Assembly: GCA_024275955.1 (NCBI GenBank)
Contig: JAJRYD010000003.1
Coordinates: 23,398 to 87,397, forward strand
From: Nitrospirota bacterium
Lineage (GTDB): Bacteria; Nitrospinota_A; UBA7883; JACRGQ01
Reading direction: 5' to 3'
Length of the DNA: 64,000 nucleotides
Shown: positions 34,986-43,874 of the stretch, in pieces
Layout: every line of letters starts with the position of its first letter
How positions within the stretch are numbered: the stretch's first letter is position 1
Made by a program: the position numbers and the translations under genes
The notes under the pieces: generated by a model
Told to the model about the DNA's origin: nothing
The model's input: only the letters and a program-made list of their open reading frames with translations
Database searches by the model: none

Positions 34986-35453
34986 ATGTGGAGTGATTTA
35001 AAAAAAATCGGTAATAGCCTGCTGGAGCAGACCATAGACCAAAAGGAGCTTATCCTATTTAACTTAAGAGTTAAAAGCCTCTCGGAAAAACAAGAGTCTG
35101 CCTTTGCCCGTCTAGGTTCTCTTGTTTACACTCCGCTTAAGGGCGGCAACACCATATCGCCTGATGATGAGGAGCTTAAAAGCCTTCTGGCGGAAATTGA
35201 GGGTATTGAGAAAGAGGTCGAAGAAACCGGCCTTGTAATGAAAAAAATAAAAACCGAATCGGCATCGGGTAGAGACAGAATGGTAGACGACATTGAAAAA
35301 GCATGGAACAAAACCAGAACAGCTTTTAACGAACTGGTAAGCGATGGTGAACCGAAAAAGGAAGCAGATAAACCGGAAGTAGAGGCAGTAAATTCCGACT
35401 CGGAGACGGCAGAAAAAACAGTAAAAAAAGTTAGCACAGATAAGAAAACCTGA
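34986..35453 (+). CDS. Small coiled-coil protein of unknown function
   Basis: Starting at ATG 34986 (a longer reading from 34950 overlaps the previous gene), the 155-residue protein is helical: IGNSLLEQTIDQKELILFNL, LLAEIEGIEKEVEETGLVMK, a helix ending in an acidic/Lys-rich tail. It has no membrane segment. I do not recognise a family. It stands between two membrane-protein genes with short gaps, so one transcript is likely. Confidence 0.55.
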   Translation: MWSDLKKIGNSLLEQTIDQKELILFNLRVKSLSEKQESAFARLGSLVYTPLKGGNTISPDDEELKSLLAEIEGIEKEVEETGLVMKKIKTESASGRDRMVDDIEKAWNKTRTAFNELVSDGEPKKEADKPEVEAVNSDSETAEKTVKKVSTDKKT

Positions 35454-35481
35454 TAAGCTGTTTTAAGTAGATGGTGGTAAG

Positions 35482-35847
35482 TTGGTTGCTTTAAAATTTC
35501 TTTTCGGACTAGCTATTCTGATCGTTCTAGTAGTCTTTTCCCTTAATAACCTAGAACCGCAGGTGGAAATCAAATATTATATCGACAAAACTCTTGGCCC
35601 TATGCCTCTCTCGTTCGCACTGCTTGGGGCGGCGGCGATCGGGTCTATCGTTGCCGCGCTGGTTACGCTTATTGAGCAGATTAAACTTCGGCATACAGTA
35701 AAAAAACAGGCAAAAGAAATAGCACAGCTCGAAAGCCAAATCTTAGAGTTTGAAAGTATGCCGCCGGAGCCGATTCCCGATAACTTAGCAGACAGAGACG
35801 AAACCGCACTCCCCCCCGCCCTGCCTCCAAAACCTGACGAGAGCTAA
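35482..35847 (+). CDS. LapA-like membrane protein (DUF1049)
   Basis: The 121-residue protein has two membrane helices (~5-22 and ~42-65), the plan of lipopolysaccharide-assembly protein A: ILIVLVVFSLNNLEPQVEI and FALLGAAAIGSIVAALVTLI. A helical tail (KQAKEIAQLESQILEFESM) and a Pro-rich end follow. The frame opens with TTG at 35482, with GGTGG upstream. In other bacteria LapA acts in LPS assembly with LapB, which is not seen here. Confidence 0.65.
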   Translation: MVALKFLFGLAILIVLVVFSLNNLEPQVEIKYYIDKTLGPMPLSFALLGAAAIGSIVAALVTLIEQIKLRHTVKKQAKEIAQLESQILEFESMPPEPIPDNLADRDETALPPALPPKPDES

Positions 35848-35980
35848 AAAACTCCCTGCCCCAGCCTTCTCCCCGCAGATACGAATAGGTTTGTCAAAGA
35901 GTTTGGGGAGGTGTATATTAAGACGTTACATATTTAAACATCGGTTCATTTGCACAAATACGGCTAAAGGAGATGCAATA

Positions 35981-36925
35981 GTGGAGCTTTACGATCTTGT
36001 CATAATCGGCGGCGGCCCCGGCGGTATAGCGTCGGCGATTTACGCAATAAGAGCAAGGATGAAAGTTCTGATGATAGAGAAGGCTGGAATCGGAGGACAG
36101 ATTGCCGTTTCCGACATTATAGAAAATTACCCCGGTTTCCCATCCGTTTCGGGGCCTGAACTTATGCAGGCGTTTGAAGATCATGCCAAAGGGATAGGGC
36201 TGGAGATTAAATACGCGACAGTTAAAAAAATTCAAAAGACAGACAGCCTCTTTGCCATAGAGATTGGCGAGGGGAGCTTAAAATCGAAGTCGATAATAAT
36301 GGCGACAGGCGCGGAGCCTGCTCGTATCGGCATTCCGGGCGAGACGGAGTTTATAGGGCGTGGTGTCTCCACATGCGCTACCTGCGATGGTCCTTTTTAC
36401 CGCGACAAGGAAATAGCGGTAGTCGGCGGCGGCGATACGGCGGTAAAAGAGTCTATCTACTTAAGCAAGCTTGTAAAGAAAATTTATCATATCCATAGAC
36501 GCGGTAGCTTCCGAGCCGAAAAGGTTTTACAGGAAAGGGTATTTGAAAAGGACAATATAGAATTTCTCTGGTTTCACTCACCTCTAGAGATAAAGGGAGA
36601 CCAGTCTGGAGTTACACAGCTTGTGGTAGAGAATTCTAAAGATGGAAGCCAAAAGACGATAGACCTGCTGGGAGTTTTTATGTTTGTCGGCATAGTGCCA
36701 AGCACTTCATTTGTAGATTGCGAAAAAGATGACAGCGGGTTTATAAAAACCGATGAGAAGATGGAGTCTTCCGTCAAAGGACTGTTTGCCATCGGCGATT
36801 GCCGGGTTACACCGCTTAGACAGGTTGCTACGGCGGTTGGCGACGGTGCTATAGCGGCTACTAAGGCCGAGGAGTATGTATCCGAACTCGAAGGTACATC
36901 GTACGAAGGTAAGCAAAAAAACTGA
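35981..36925 (+). CDS. trxB: Thioredoxin-disulfide reductase-like flavoprotein
   Basis: The 314-residue protein from GTG 35981 (AAAGGAG at 35966-35972, 8 nt upstream; a longer frame from 35891 is not used) has the FAD loop IIGGGPGGIASAIYA, the redox pair C132-A-T-C135-D and a NADPH loop VVGGGDTAVKES. It ends GLFAIGDCRVTPLRQVATAVGDGAIAA. It moves electrons from NADPH to thioredoxin or a thioredoxin-like partner. No thioredoxin gene is nearby. Confidence 0.9.
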   Translation: MELYDLVIIGGGPGGIASAIYAIRARMKVLMIEKAGIGGQIAVSDIIENYPGFPSVSGPELMQAFEDHAKGIGLEIKYATVKKIQKTDSLFAIEIGEGSLKSKSIIMATGAEPARIGIPGETEFIGRGVSTCATCDGPFYRDKEIAVVGGGDTAVKESIYLSKLVKKIYHIHRRGSFRAEKVLQERVFEKDNIEFLWFHSPLEIKGDQSGVTQLVVENSKDGSQKTIDLLGVFMFVGIVPSTSFVDCEKDDSGFIKTDEKMESSVKGLFAIGDCRVTPLRQVATAVGDGAIAATKAEEYVSELEGTSYEGKQKN

Positions 36926-37012
36926 GAAGCAGGTAGCCGGTGGTGAGGCTGTCTGGTTTTTGTTTTTATCTATAGCGGCGAGGGGCCAAACGAAGGTGGG
37001 TAGTGACGAGAG

Positions 37013-39052
37013 ATGATTAACGAAAGAGTGCTTACGGCGAATCTTAACGCGTTTGTTAAGTGCAACACCCAGCGTATCGACAAAGCTCTTCAGATTGCGC
37101 CTGCCGCTTCCGGCATAGGGTTATTGGTTATTCCGGTTCTTTTTGAAAACAATCATAAGGAACTTCCGGGCTTTGTGGATGGCGCTAAAAAGCAGAGCGT
37201 AATCCCTTTTCTTGAAGTTACCGAACAGATGAAAAATGCCGGCGAAGCGGTTATAAGGCATTTCAAGCAGGTTCTTTCTGAGATAGACGGCAGTAGCGCG
37301 GCCGACCCTATGGCTATATACGGCGGAGGCGCTGGAGGAATCGTTTCGAAGACGCTTATACACTCGCTTTTTATTATGGGAAGCGTAGGTACCGCGGCGC
37401 AGAACGAAAAATCCGATTTCGATTACTGGGTAGTTTACGACAAAACGAAACTCGAGAAAGAGGAGATCGATTTCCTCAAGGAAAAAATACGCCTCTTGGA
37501 GCAGTGGGGCGATAAAAAAGGGGTAGAGCTTCACTTCTTTCTTACAGATGTAAATGACGCGAGGAACAATATCTATGGAAGCGCGGATGAAGAGAGTGCC
37601 GGCACATCCCAAGCTAGTCTCTTGAAAGAGGAGTTTTACCGCACAGCGTTACTGGTAGCCGGCCGGTACCCGGTATGGTGGGCCACTCCTCCAAGCATAA
37701 CAGACAAACAATATGCCGAAGCTATGGAAGTGCTTTCCGGCTCGGCACAGCTCGACCCGACGAGGTTCGTGAATCTTGGCAACATCGAGTCTATCCCTAT
37801 ATCGGAGCTTTTCGGCGCCGCTTTGTGGCAGATGAACAAAGCTATTGATTCGCCTTATAAATCTGTCCTTAAAATGGGAATGCTGGAAGAGCTTATTTTT
37901 TCCAAAAAGTCCACGCTTCTTTGCGAGGAGCTAAAAGAAAAGGCGATAGCCTCCAATGGCGAGCCTAACCCCGATCCATACCTTATTCTCATAGAGCGGC
38001 TTTTAGGCTACTACAATGGACGAAAGAGGGATGATGTGACAGATCTCTTGAAAAAATGTTTTTACAATAAGGTTCATATAAAGATAAACGACAAAACGGT
38101 TAAAAAAAGCAAATTGAGCTACAAAGAAGAGCTGATGATTAAATACACTGCTGATTGGGGCTGGGACAGCCGGATGGTAGACGACATGAACGGGTACGAT
38201 GACTGGCCTTTCGACAGAATGCTAAAGCTTGGGAACGAGCTTCATAAATTTTTGCTGGAAACATACAGAAACCTTACGGACAACCTGAAAAAACAGAAAC
38301 AGAGCGATAAGCTGATTTCCAAGGAAGACCTCACGGTGCTTGGCAACAAGCTTTTTGCTTTTTACAACGTCAAGAAAAAGGGAAAGGTGGAGCTTATAAG
38401 AAGGGCCACCGATACCGCTTTGCGACAAGAGTCGGCGACGTTCAACCCGATAATCACGCGGGGCAAAAAAACTATTTGGGCGGTTCTAAAGGGAAACGTC
38501 ACGACCCTTATAGCAAGAAAAGAGGTTGTGGCCCACGCGGAAATTAAAAGAAACTACAACCTTACCGAGCTGGTTGTATGGCTTTGGATTAACAAAGTGA
38601 TAGACCTTAAAAGTTTTCTGCACTTGGTTTCCAGCCCGCTTCCGGTTTCCCTGCAGGAGATACAAGGGCTAATGAAAGCTATAAGCGAATTTATGCCGTT
38701 CCAGTCGATTGCCAGTATAGACAGCGGACTGCTTTTGCACCGCCCCAAAACGGTCAAGCTTATGGTTATTGCCAACTTTAATTCACAGGCATGGGCCAAA
38801 AAGGTAGAGGAAGTTACGATACTTTACAAAAATAGCCACGGCGAAACATTCGTGGAAACGCTTGAAGGGAAGGCTGGTCTGCAAAGGGCGGCAGTTGTAT
38901 ACGGCACAGCTTTAGGTGAGGGAATAGAACATCAGCAAAATTTCTTTACTGTCTATATACCGCGTGCCGAAAATTCGCTAAAGCTGGAAAAGCAGATAAG
39001 AAGTTTCCTCCTCTCCGCCTCACAAAGTGTCAAAACAGCCAAAGAGAGTTGA
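37013..39052 (+). CDS. Class I adenylate cyclase-like protein
   Basis: The 679-residue protein resembles the N-terminal catalytic half of enterobacterial CyaA. Visible are the nucleotidyltransferase motif MGSVGTAAQNEKSDFDYW (D135, D137), then EQWGDKKGVELHFFLTD, LLKEEFYRTALLVAG, FGAALWQMNKAIDSPYKSVLKM and LLEELIFS. It makes cAMP, or has a related nucleotidyl activity. The C-terminal ~330 residues are less familiar. It has no membrane segment. It lies 5.5 kb from a class III cyclase and overlaps the next gene by 4 nt. Confidence 0.8.
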   Translation: MINERVLTANLNAFVKCNTQRIDKALQIAPAASGIGLLVIPVLFENNHKELPGFVDGAKKQSVIPFLEVTEQMKNAGEAVIRHFKQVLSEIDGSSAADPMAIYGGGAGGIVSKTLIHSLFIMGSVGTAAQNEKSDFDYWVVYDKTKLEKEEIDFLKEKIRLLEQWGDKKGVELHFFLTDVNDARNNIYGSADEESAGTSQASLLKEEFYRTALLVAGRYPVWWATPPSITDKQYAEAMEVLSGSAQLDPTRFVNLGNIESIPISELFGAALWQMNKAIDSPYKSVLKMGMLEELIFSKKSTLLCEELKEKAIASNGEPNPDPYLILIERLLGYYNGRKRDDVTDLLKKCFYNKVHIKINDKTVKKSKLSYKEELMIKYTADWGWDSRMVDDMNGYDDWPFDRMLKLGNELHKFLLETYRNLTDNLKKQKQSDKLISKEDLTVLGNKLFAFYNVKKKGKVELIRRATDTALRQESATFNPIITRGKKTIWAVLKGNVTTLIARKEVVAHAEIKRNYNLTELVVWLWINKVIDLKSFLHLVSSPLPVSLQEIQGLMKAISEFMPFQSIASIDSGLLLHRPKTVKLMVIANFNSQAWAKKVEEVTILYKNSHGETFVETLEGKAGLQRAAVVYGTALGEGIEHQQNFFTVYIPRAENSLKLEKQIRSFLLSASQSVKTAKES

Positions 39053-39753
39053 GCAGTCGGCTTGTATCGGTAATCATTCCCGCCTACAGGGAGACGGCCG
39101 CTCTGGCTAATATTTTATCAAGCTTGAAAGGTAGAGAAAATCTTGAAATCATAGTTTCTATTCCATACGGAGATGAGATATCGAAGGAATCGGCAAAACC
39201 TTTCTTACCCTATATAAAAATAGTGGAAGGGGAGGCAGGTAGAGGAAGCCAGCTTCATAGCGGTGCCTTGCTCGCCTCGGGCGACATACTCATTTTCTGC
39301 CATGCCGACACGCTACTGCCGGATAGCTGGGAAGAGATGGTTGCCAGAGCTATCAAAGATGGTGCTGTAGGCGGCGCGTTTAGGCTCAGGTTCGGTTCAG
39401 ATAGGTTTGTCTTTAGAATTATAGAGCTGTTTGCCGGCATAAGGGCGTATGTTCTCGGCTACGTTTACGGCGATCAGGCTATCTTCGCAGAGAGTAATGC
39501 GTATCACTCTGCTGGCGGTTTTGAGCCGTTGCCGATAATGGAAGATTTAGACTTTTTCAAACGGCTCAAAAGGCATGGGAAAGTGACGATACTAGACGTG
39601 GAGGTGATAACCTCCGCCAGACGCTACGAAAAATCCGGCATCATTGCAGGCGTGCTTCGGAACACAGTAATAGCGTTCCTCTATTTTCTGGGTGTTTCGC
39701 CAGGCCGCATAGCAGGCCAGCGAGCCGCTGGACGCAATAGCCGCACGCGGTAG
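39049..39753 (+). CDS. Glycosyltransferase family 2 (TIGR04283-like)
   Basis: The 234-residue protein has the GT2 start LVSVIIPAYRETAALANIL, the metal region FCHADTLLPDSW, YGDQAIFAESNAYHSAGGFEP and IMEDLDFFKRLKRHG, the features of the TIGR04283 group. These act in the cytoplasm, and substrates are unknown. The start is a TTG at 39049 overlapping the cyclase stop by 4 nt. The 3' end of the gene lies within a palindromic repeat (39716-39753) whose final bases are the stop codon. Confidence 0.82.
   Translation: MSSRLVSVIIPAYRETAALANILSSLKGRENLEIIVSIPYGDEISKESAKPFLPYIKIVEGEAGRGSQLHSGALLASGDILIFCHADTLLPDSWEEMVARAIKDGAVGGAFRLRFGSDRFVFRIIELFAGIRAYVLGYVYGDQAIFAESNAYHSAGGFEPLPIMEDLDFFKRLKRHGKVTILDVEVITSARRYEKSGIIAGVLRNTVIAFLYFLGVSPGRIAGQRAAGRNSRTR
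39716..39753 (+). repeat. Two-stem palindromic repeat, copy 2
   Basis: CCAGCG-AGC-CGCTGG and CCGC-AC-GCGG form two perfect hairpins inside the 3' end of the GT2 gene, ending at its stop codon. Compare copy 1 at 34157-34196. Confidence 0.5.
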
Positions 39754-39944
39754 GCAGGAGAAACAGCGGCACATTTTATAAAATCTTATGAGTCTTGAAA
39801 GGTAGTATTTTCCAGGTGCGAAAGCGAGGGGCCAGCCTTTTTTAATTGGTCTAAAGTCTTCCACAAGCCTTTGATTAAAATCTAAAAGTATGCGTGGCGG
39901 GTGCGGGCAGACCAAAATGAGCTGTATCCCTATAGAGGAAATTT

Positions 39945-39960
39945 TGGCTCTATCCCTGCA
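39945..39960 (+). promoter_or_regulatory. Candidate sigma-54 promoter upstream of flgB
   Basis: TGGCTC-TATCC-CTGCA has GG (39946-39947) and GC (39958-39959) with exactly 10 bp between, the sigma-54 spacing. Three positions differ from TGGCACG-N4-TTGCW. Transcription would start near 39970, leaving about 80 nt to the flgB ATG. Sigma-54 control of rod genes is common in Deltaproteobacteria. Confidence 0.5.
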
Positions 39961-40049
39961 AGTTTGACGGTTTTTTACAGCCTACAATTACTAAATACTT
40001 GAAAAATAAGGTGCTGTCTCTGGCATTGATGTTGCTTATATCTGGGGAT

Positions 40050-40469
40050 ATGGGAATAATAGGCAGATTGTTATTTAGCGATAACGCACCAAAAGTTGTC
40101 CGCAAGGCGGTTGATTTTAATGCCGAGAAGGTGGCGCTTACAGCGGCAAATATAGCAAATGCCGAAACGCCCGGCTATAAGTCTTCACACCTAAAGTTCG
40201 AGTCTATGCTACAAAATGCCACCTCCCGCAACAAGCTAAAAATGAAAACTACAAATTCAAAACATTTCTCTATGCAAAGCCCAAATTTTAAGTCTATGCG
40301 GCCCGATATAGAGATTGACAGTTCAAGAGGCCGGATTGACGGCAATAACGTAAACCTTGAAACAGAAATGACTAACCTGGCAGAGGCGAAAATAGCGTAC
40401 GACGCCAATATGACGGCGATGTCGAAACGCGGAAGCATAATAAAAAGCGCGATAGTGGAAACAAGATGA
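40050..40469 (+). CDS. flgB: Flagellar basal-body rod protein FlgB
   Basis: The 139-residue product (ATG 40050, with GGGG just upstream; longer readings from 39999 add a hydrophobic stretch not expected in FlgB) shows LTAANIANAETPGYKSSHLKFESML, the FlgB/rod-family signature, and the C-terminal VNLETEMTNLAEAKIAYDANM. FlgB is a proximal rod subunit exported through the flagellar machine. It is followed 12 bp later by fliE; flgC, usually between them, is missing. Confidence 0.88.
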   Translation: MGIIGRLLFSDNAPKVVRKAVDFNAEKVALTAANIANAETPGYKSSHLKFESMLQNATSRNKLKMKTTNSKHFSMQSPNFKSMRPDIEIDSSRGRIDGNNVNLETEMTNLAEAKIAYDANMTAMSKRGSIIKSAIVETR

Positions 40470-40481
40470 GGGAAGTAAGCG

Positions 40482-40784
40482 ATGAATAATTTAAAAATAG
40501 ATTCTTTTAAACCGCTTGGCGAGTCTTTTAAACTGCCGAACCAGAACAGCCTTGGCAGTGACGGCGGTTCATTTGCCAAAACTCTCGGCGAATCAATACA
40601 AGAAGTAAACAGCCTACAGCTAAAGGCCGATCAGTCGGTTGAAAGTATGGCATCTGGAGAAAATAAAAACATACACGAAACTATGCTCGATATTTCCAAA
40701 GCCGATATGGCGTTCCGTATGACCTTAGCGGTAAGGAACAAAGTTATAGAAGCGTATCAGGAAGTAATGAGGATGAGCATCTAG
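40482..40784 (+). CDS. fliE: Flagellar hook-basal body protein FliE
   Basis: The 100-residue protein shows the FliE end motif IHETMLDISKADMAFRMTLAVRN and VIEAYQEVMRM. FliE links the MS ring to the rod. Its ATG has GGAAG at good distance. It directly follows flgB and is followed by a candidate terminator, so the pair is a closed unit without flgC or fliF. Confidence 0.9.
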   Translation: MNNLKIDSFKPLGESFKLPNQNSLGSDGGSFAKTLGESIQEVNSLQLKADQSVESMASGENKNIHETMLDISKADMAFRMTLAVRNKVIEAYQEVMRMSI

Positions 40785-40806
40785 CCGTTACTATTGGAGA
40801 CAGCTT

Positions 40807-40825
40807 AAGGCCCCTCGCCTTTTTT
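40807..40825 (+). terminator. Candidate intrinsic terminator after fliE
   Basis: AAGGC-CCCTC-GCCTT followed by T4. Short stem (5 bp) but well placed 22 bp past the fliE stop. Confidence 0.5.
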
Positions 40826-40898
40826 CCCAGTTCAAACTGCGGTTTTTCTGGTAGTATCATCCTGTATACGCTTATTAACCTCTTAACGCTTTACCATT

Positions 40899-43874
40899 AT
40901 GAAAAAAACCGTATCTATTAGGGTTGCTTGGTATGGACTGATTACATTTCTCGTCATTCTTCCTGTGCTGACAATTTTCCCGTTCATCTGGGCTAAAGCC
41001 CATTCCATTCTGCTCAAAAACGCCCTTCTCGCAAAATACCAATATACTCACAAGCTCGAAAGTGCTATGCGTAGCGAGCTGGAAAGGCTTCTTACCCTTT
41101 TGGAAAACAAAAGCGACCCGATAGCCTACACTCTCCAAAAAGATAGAGACAAGGAACTGCTGGAAACACTTCTTAAAGTGATAATTCTCCGCGAAAAAGC
41201 TGTCCAGACGCTCCTTATAGTAAGCCCCGAAGGAAAAATTCTGACAGGGGCAGACAGACATTCCGCTCTTCAAGGCAACATGTTAAAAAGCCAAATTCTT
41301 CGTGCCTCTATGCCAAAAACCTTTGATGACGATATAGCAAAAATAACCACGCCGGTGAAATGGAAAAATTTTATCGGCACCACATTCAGGCACAATGGGC
41401 TTACAGGCTTTTATATCAGCGTGCCTATAGACTCCAAAAATTCACCCTCGAATATTCTACTTGCCGTTATTGATGTTAGAAAGTTCTGGAACAAAATAAA
41501 GCCGGCTGTACCAACAGACAATACCACTACCTACTTGATAGACTCTAACGGCGTTCTGCTTGCATCGCCAGACTCTTCTATCTTTAAGAAAGGCGACTCT
41601 CTGACCGATTTAAAAATCGTATCGAAGTTTGTTTCTGGAGAAAAGTTTTTGGACTCGGAAACCTACACAGGCTTAAGCGGAGAACCTGTATTCGGCATTG
41701 TGCTTAAAGCAACATATCTCGGATGGGGTATCGTATCGGAAGTAGAAGAAAGCCTGCTGATGGCGCCGATACGAAACCTGCTGTTAGGCGTTACGGTGAT
41801 ATGTCTTCTGGTTGTTATTATAATCGGGTGGGCAGGCTTTTGGTTTACAAGAAAAATGCTTTCCTCTATTACCGTGCTTTCGGACTCTTTCCATCGAGCC
41901 AGCATTGGCGACTATTCGCGGACTGGGACAGTCTCATCGGTAACGGAGATAAACCAGCTTGTAACAGGCTTCAATAATATGGTCGAGTACATTCAGGAAA
42001 GAGAGAGAGAGCTGAGCCGTAGCGAACAAAAGATTAAAGCTATTATCACCTCAGTAGGCGAAGGCATTATCTCTATCAATGCCGCGGGGGTTATTACTTT
42101 TGTCAACCATGAGTTGTGCAAAATTTTTGGATACAAAGAAGACGAACTGTTGAGACAAAATGTTGAGATCCTTATGCCGAAAAATTTTAGAGAAGCGCAT
42201 GGCAGGGCGATGAATCGGCATTTGAAAACCGGCAAGACCAATATTCTCGGGAAAAAGCTGGAACTAGAGGGACTCCATAAAGATGGAACCTCTTTCCCTA
42301 TCGAGATAAAAATAGAAAAAACCTTCATCGAATCCGGCAGTTTTTTCTTTACTGCCGCTATTGAAAACATCTCCAAACGCAAAAAAGCAGAGGAGACTGT
42401 TGAAAAAAGTAAAAACAGCCTGATGAAAGCCCAACAGATAGCGAGCCTTGGAAGCTGGGATTGGAACATAGAAAAAAGTAGCTTGGCATGGTCGGACGAA
42501 GTATATCGGATTTTTGGGCTGGAGCCGCAAAAGCTTGAAGCTACTTATGAGGCTTTCCGAAGTTTCATACATTTCGACGACCGTGACAAGGTAACGCAGG
42601 CTATCGAGGAAGCACTAAACAAGAAAGAAGACTATAGCATTGAACATCGAATCGTCCTTAAAGACGGCACCGAAAAAATTGTCCATGAACAGGGTGAAGT
42701 TACTTTTAACGATTCGGGAGTGCCGGTAATGATGTTTGGAACGGTACAGGACATAACCGGAAGAAAAGCGGCAGAGAAAGAGCTAAGGCGGCTTTCTACC
42801 GCCATCGAACAGTCTGCCGAAACGATAGTAATTACCGACAAGGAAGGAATAGTTGAGTATGTAAATCCGGCTTTCGAAAAGCTTACCGGCTACAGCGGTG
42901 AGGAGGCGTTGGGAAACACCCCGAACATTCTTAAAAGCGGAAAACACGATAACGCGTTCTACGAAGAGCTGTGGCAAACCATAAAGGCCGGAAAAGTGTG
43001 GACAGGAAACTTTTTCAACAAAAAGAAAGATGGAACGCTGTTTGAGGAGAGCGCCACTATCTCTCCTGTGTTTGGCTCCGATGGTGAAATAGTCAATTTT
43101 GTCGCCGCTAAGCGCGATATTACAAGAGAGTGGATGCTTCAAAAAGCGAGGGAGTATTTCACTATAGTAACATCCCATGAGCTGAATACTCCGCTTACTC
43201 ATCTACAGTTAGTCAAAACTCTTCTGCGAGGCTTTGCTCAAAAATACGCTGACGATAAGGAGCTTGGCGATATCACGATAGCGATGGAAAAATCATACGA
43301 TGAACTAAGCAAGATAGTCGAAACAACCGCTATGCTCGCGATGCTGAGCAGCCCGCAAAAGGAACAATCTTTCTCTACTGTTTATTTACGGATGGAAACA
43401 GACGCGGTTATAGACAAAATCAGATCCGCGGTTGAAGAAGAAAAAAGAGATGTCGCCATTATGTCGGATATCGAAAGTATACCTATCGGTGTCGAGATTC
43501 GCGGCAAACAGGATATGGTTTCCGAGGCGATAAAAAACATTCTTTCTAATGCCGTAAAATATACGCCCGACAAAGGCAGAGTGTTTATCAACGGGTACTG
43601 TGAAAACGAGAACGCGGTCATTATGATAGAAGACGAGGGGATAGGCATACCGGAGGAAAAAAGTGATGATGTGTTTGAGCCTTATTACTCACTGGAAAAC
43701 GTGGCATTGCATTCAACCGGCAAATACAAGTTTAAGGGAGGCGGCATGGGGCTTGGCCTTACAATTTCGAAAATGATAGTAGACTATCATGGAGGCGGGA
43801 TAAGCATACTGAGCAGAGAGGGCGCAGGCACCAGGGTTACTATCACCTTTCCGTTAAAAAAGAAAACAGGTTAA
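40899..43874 (+). CDS. Membrane sensor histidine kinase with Cache-like and three PAS domains
   Basis: The 991-residue protein has a first membrane helix (~10-32), a periplasmic Cache-like sensor to ~290, a second helix (~290-312, LGVTVICLLVVIIIGWAGFW) and a HAMP linker. Three PAS domains follow (about 375-500, 510-625 and 630-745), then HisKA with H760 in VTSHELNTPLTHL and a HATPase (NILSNAVKYTPDKG, IEDEGIGIPEE, GMGLGLTISKMI). No response regulator is adjacent. Its 3' end overlaps the convergent gene by 4 bp. Confidence 0.92.
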   Translation: MKKTVSIRVAWYGLITFLVILPVLTIFPFIWAKAHSILLKNALLAKYQYTHKLESAMRSELERLLTLLENKSDPIAYTLQKDRDKELLETLLKVIILREKAVQTLLIVSPEGKILTGADRHSALQGNMLKSQILRASMPKTFDDDIAKITTPVKWKNFIGTTFRHNGLTGFYISVPIDSKNSPSNILLAVIDVRKFWNKIKPAVPTDNTTTYLIDSNGVLLASPDSSIFKKGDSLTDLKIVSKFVSGEKFLDSETYTGLSGEPVFGIVLKATYLGWGIVSEVEESLLMAPIRNLLLGVTVICLLVVIIIGWAGFWFTRKMLSSITVLSDSFHRASIGDYSRTGTVSSVTEINQLVTGFNNMVEYIQERERELSRSEQKIKAIITSVGEGIISINAAGVITFVNHELCKIFGYKEDELLRQNVEILMPKNFREAHGRAMNRHLKTGKTNILGKKLELEGLHKDGTSFPIEIKIEKTFIESGSFFFTAAIENISKRKKAEETVEKSKNSLMKAQQIASLGSWDWNIEKSSLAWSDEVYRIFGLEPQKLEATYEAFRSFIHFDDRDKVTQAIEEALNKKEDYSIEHRIVLKDGTEKIVHEQGEVTFNDSGVPVMMFGTVQDITGRKAAEKELRRLSTAIEQSAETIVITDKEGIVEYVNPAFEKLTGYSGEEALGNTPNILKSGKHDNAFYEELWQTIKAGKVWTGNFFNKKKDGTLFEESATISPVFGSDGEIVNFVAAKRDITREWMLQKAREYFTIVTSHELNTPLTHLQLVKTLLRGFAQKYADDKELGDITIAMEKSYDELSKIVETTAMLAMLSSPQKEQSFSTVYLRMETDAVIDKIRSAVEEEKRDVAIMSDIESIPIGVEIRGKQDMVSEAIKNILSNAVKYTPDKGRVFINGYCENENAVIMIEDEGIGIPEEKSDDVFEPYYSLENVALHSTGKYKFKGGGMGLGLTISKMIVDYHGGGISILSREGAGTRVTITFPLKKKTG

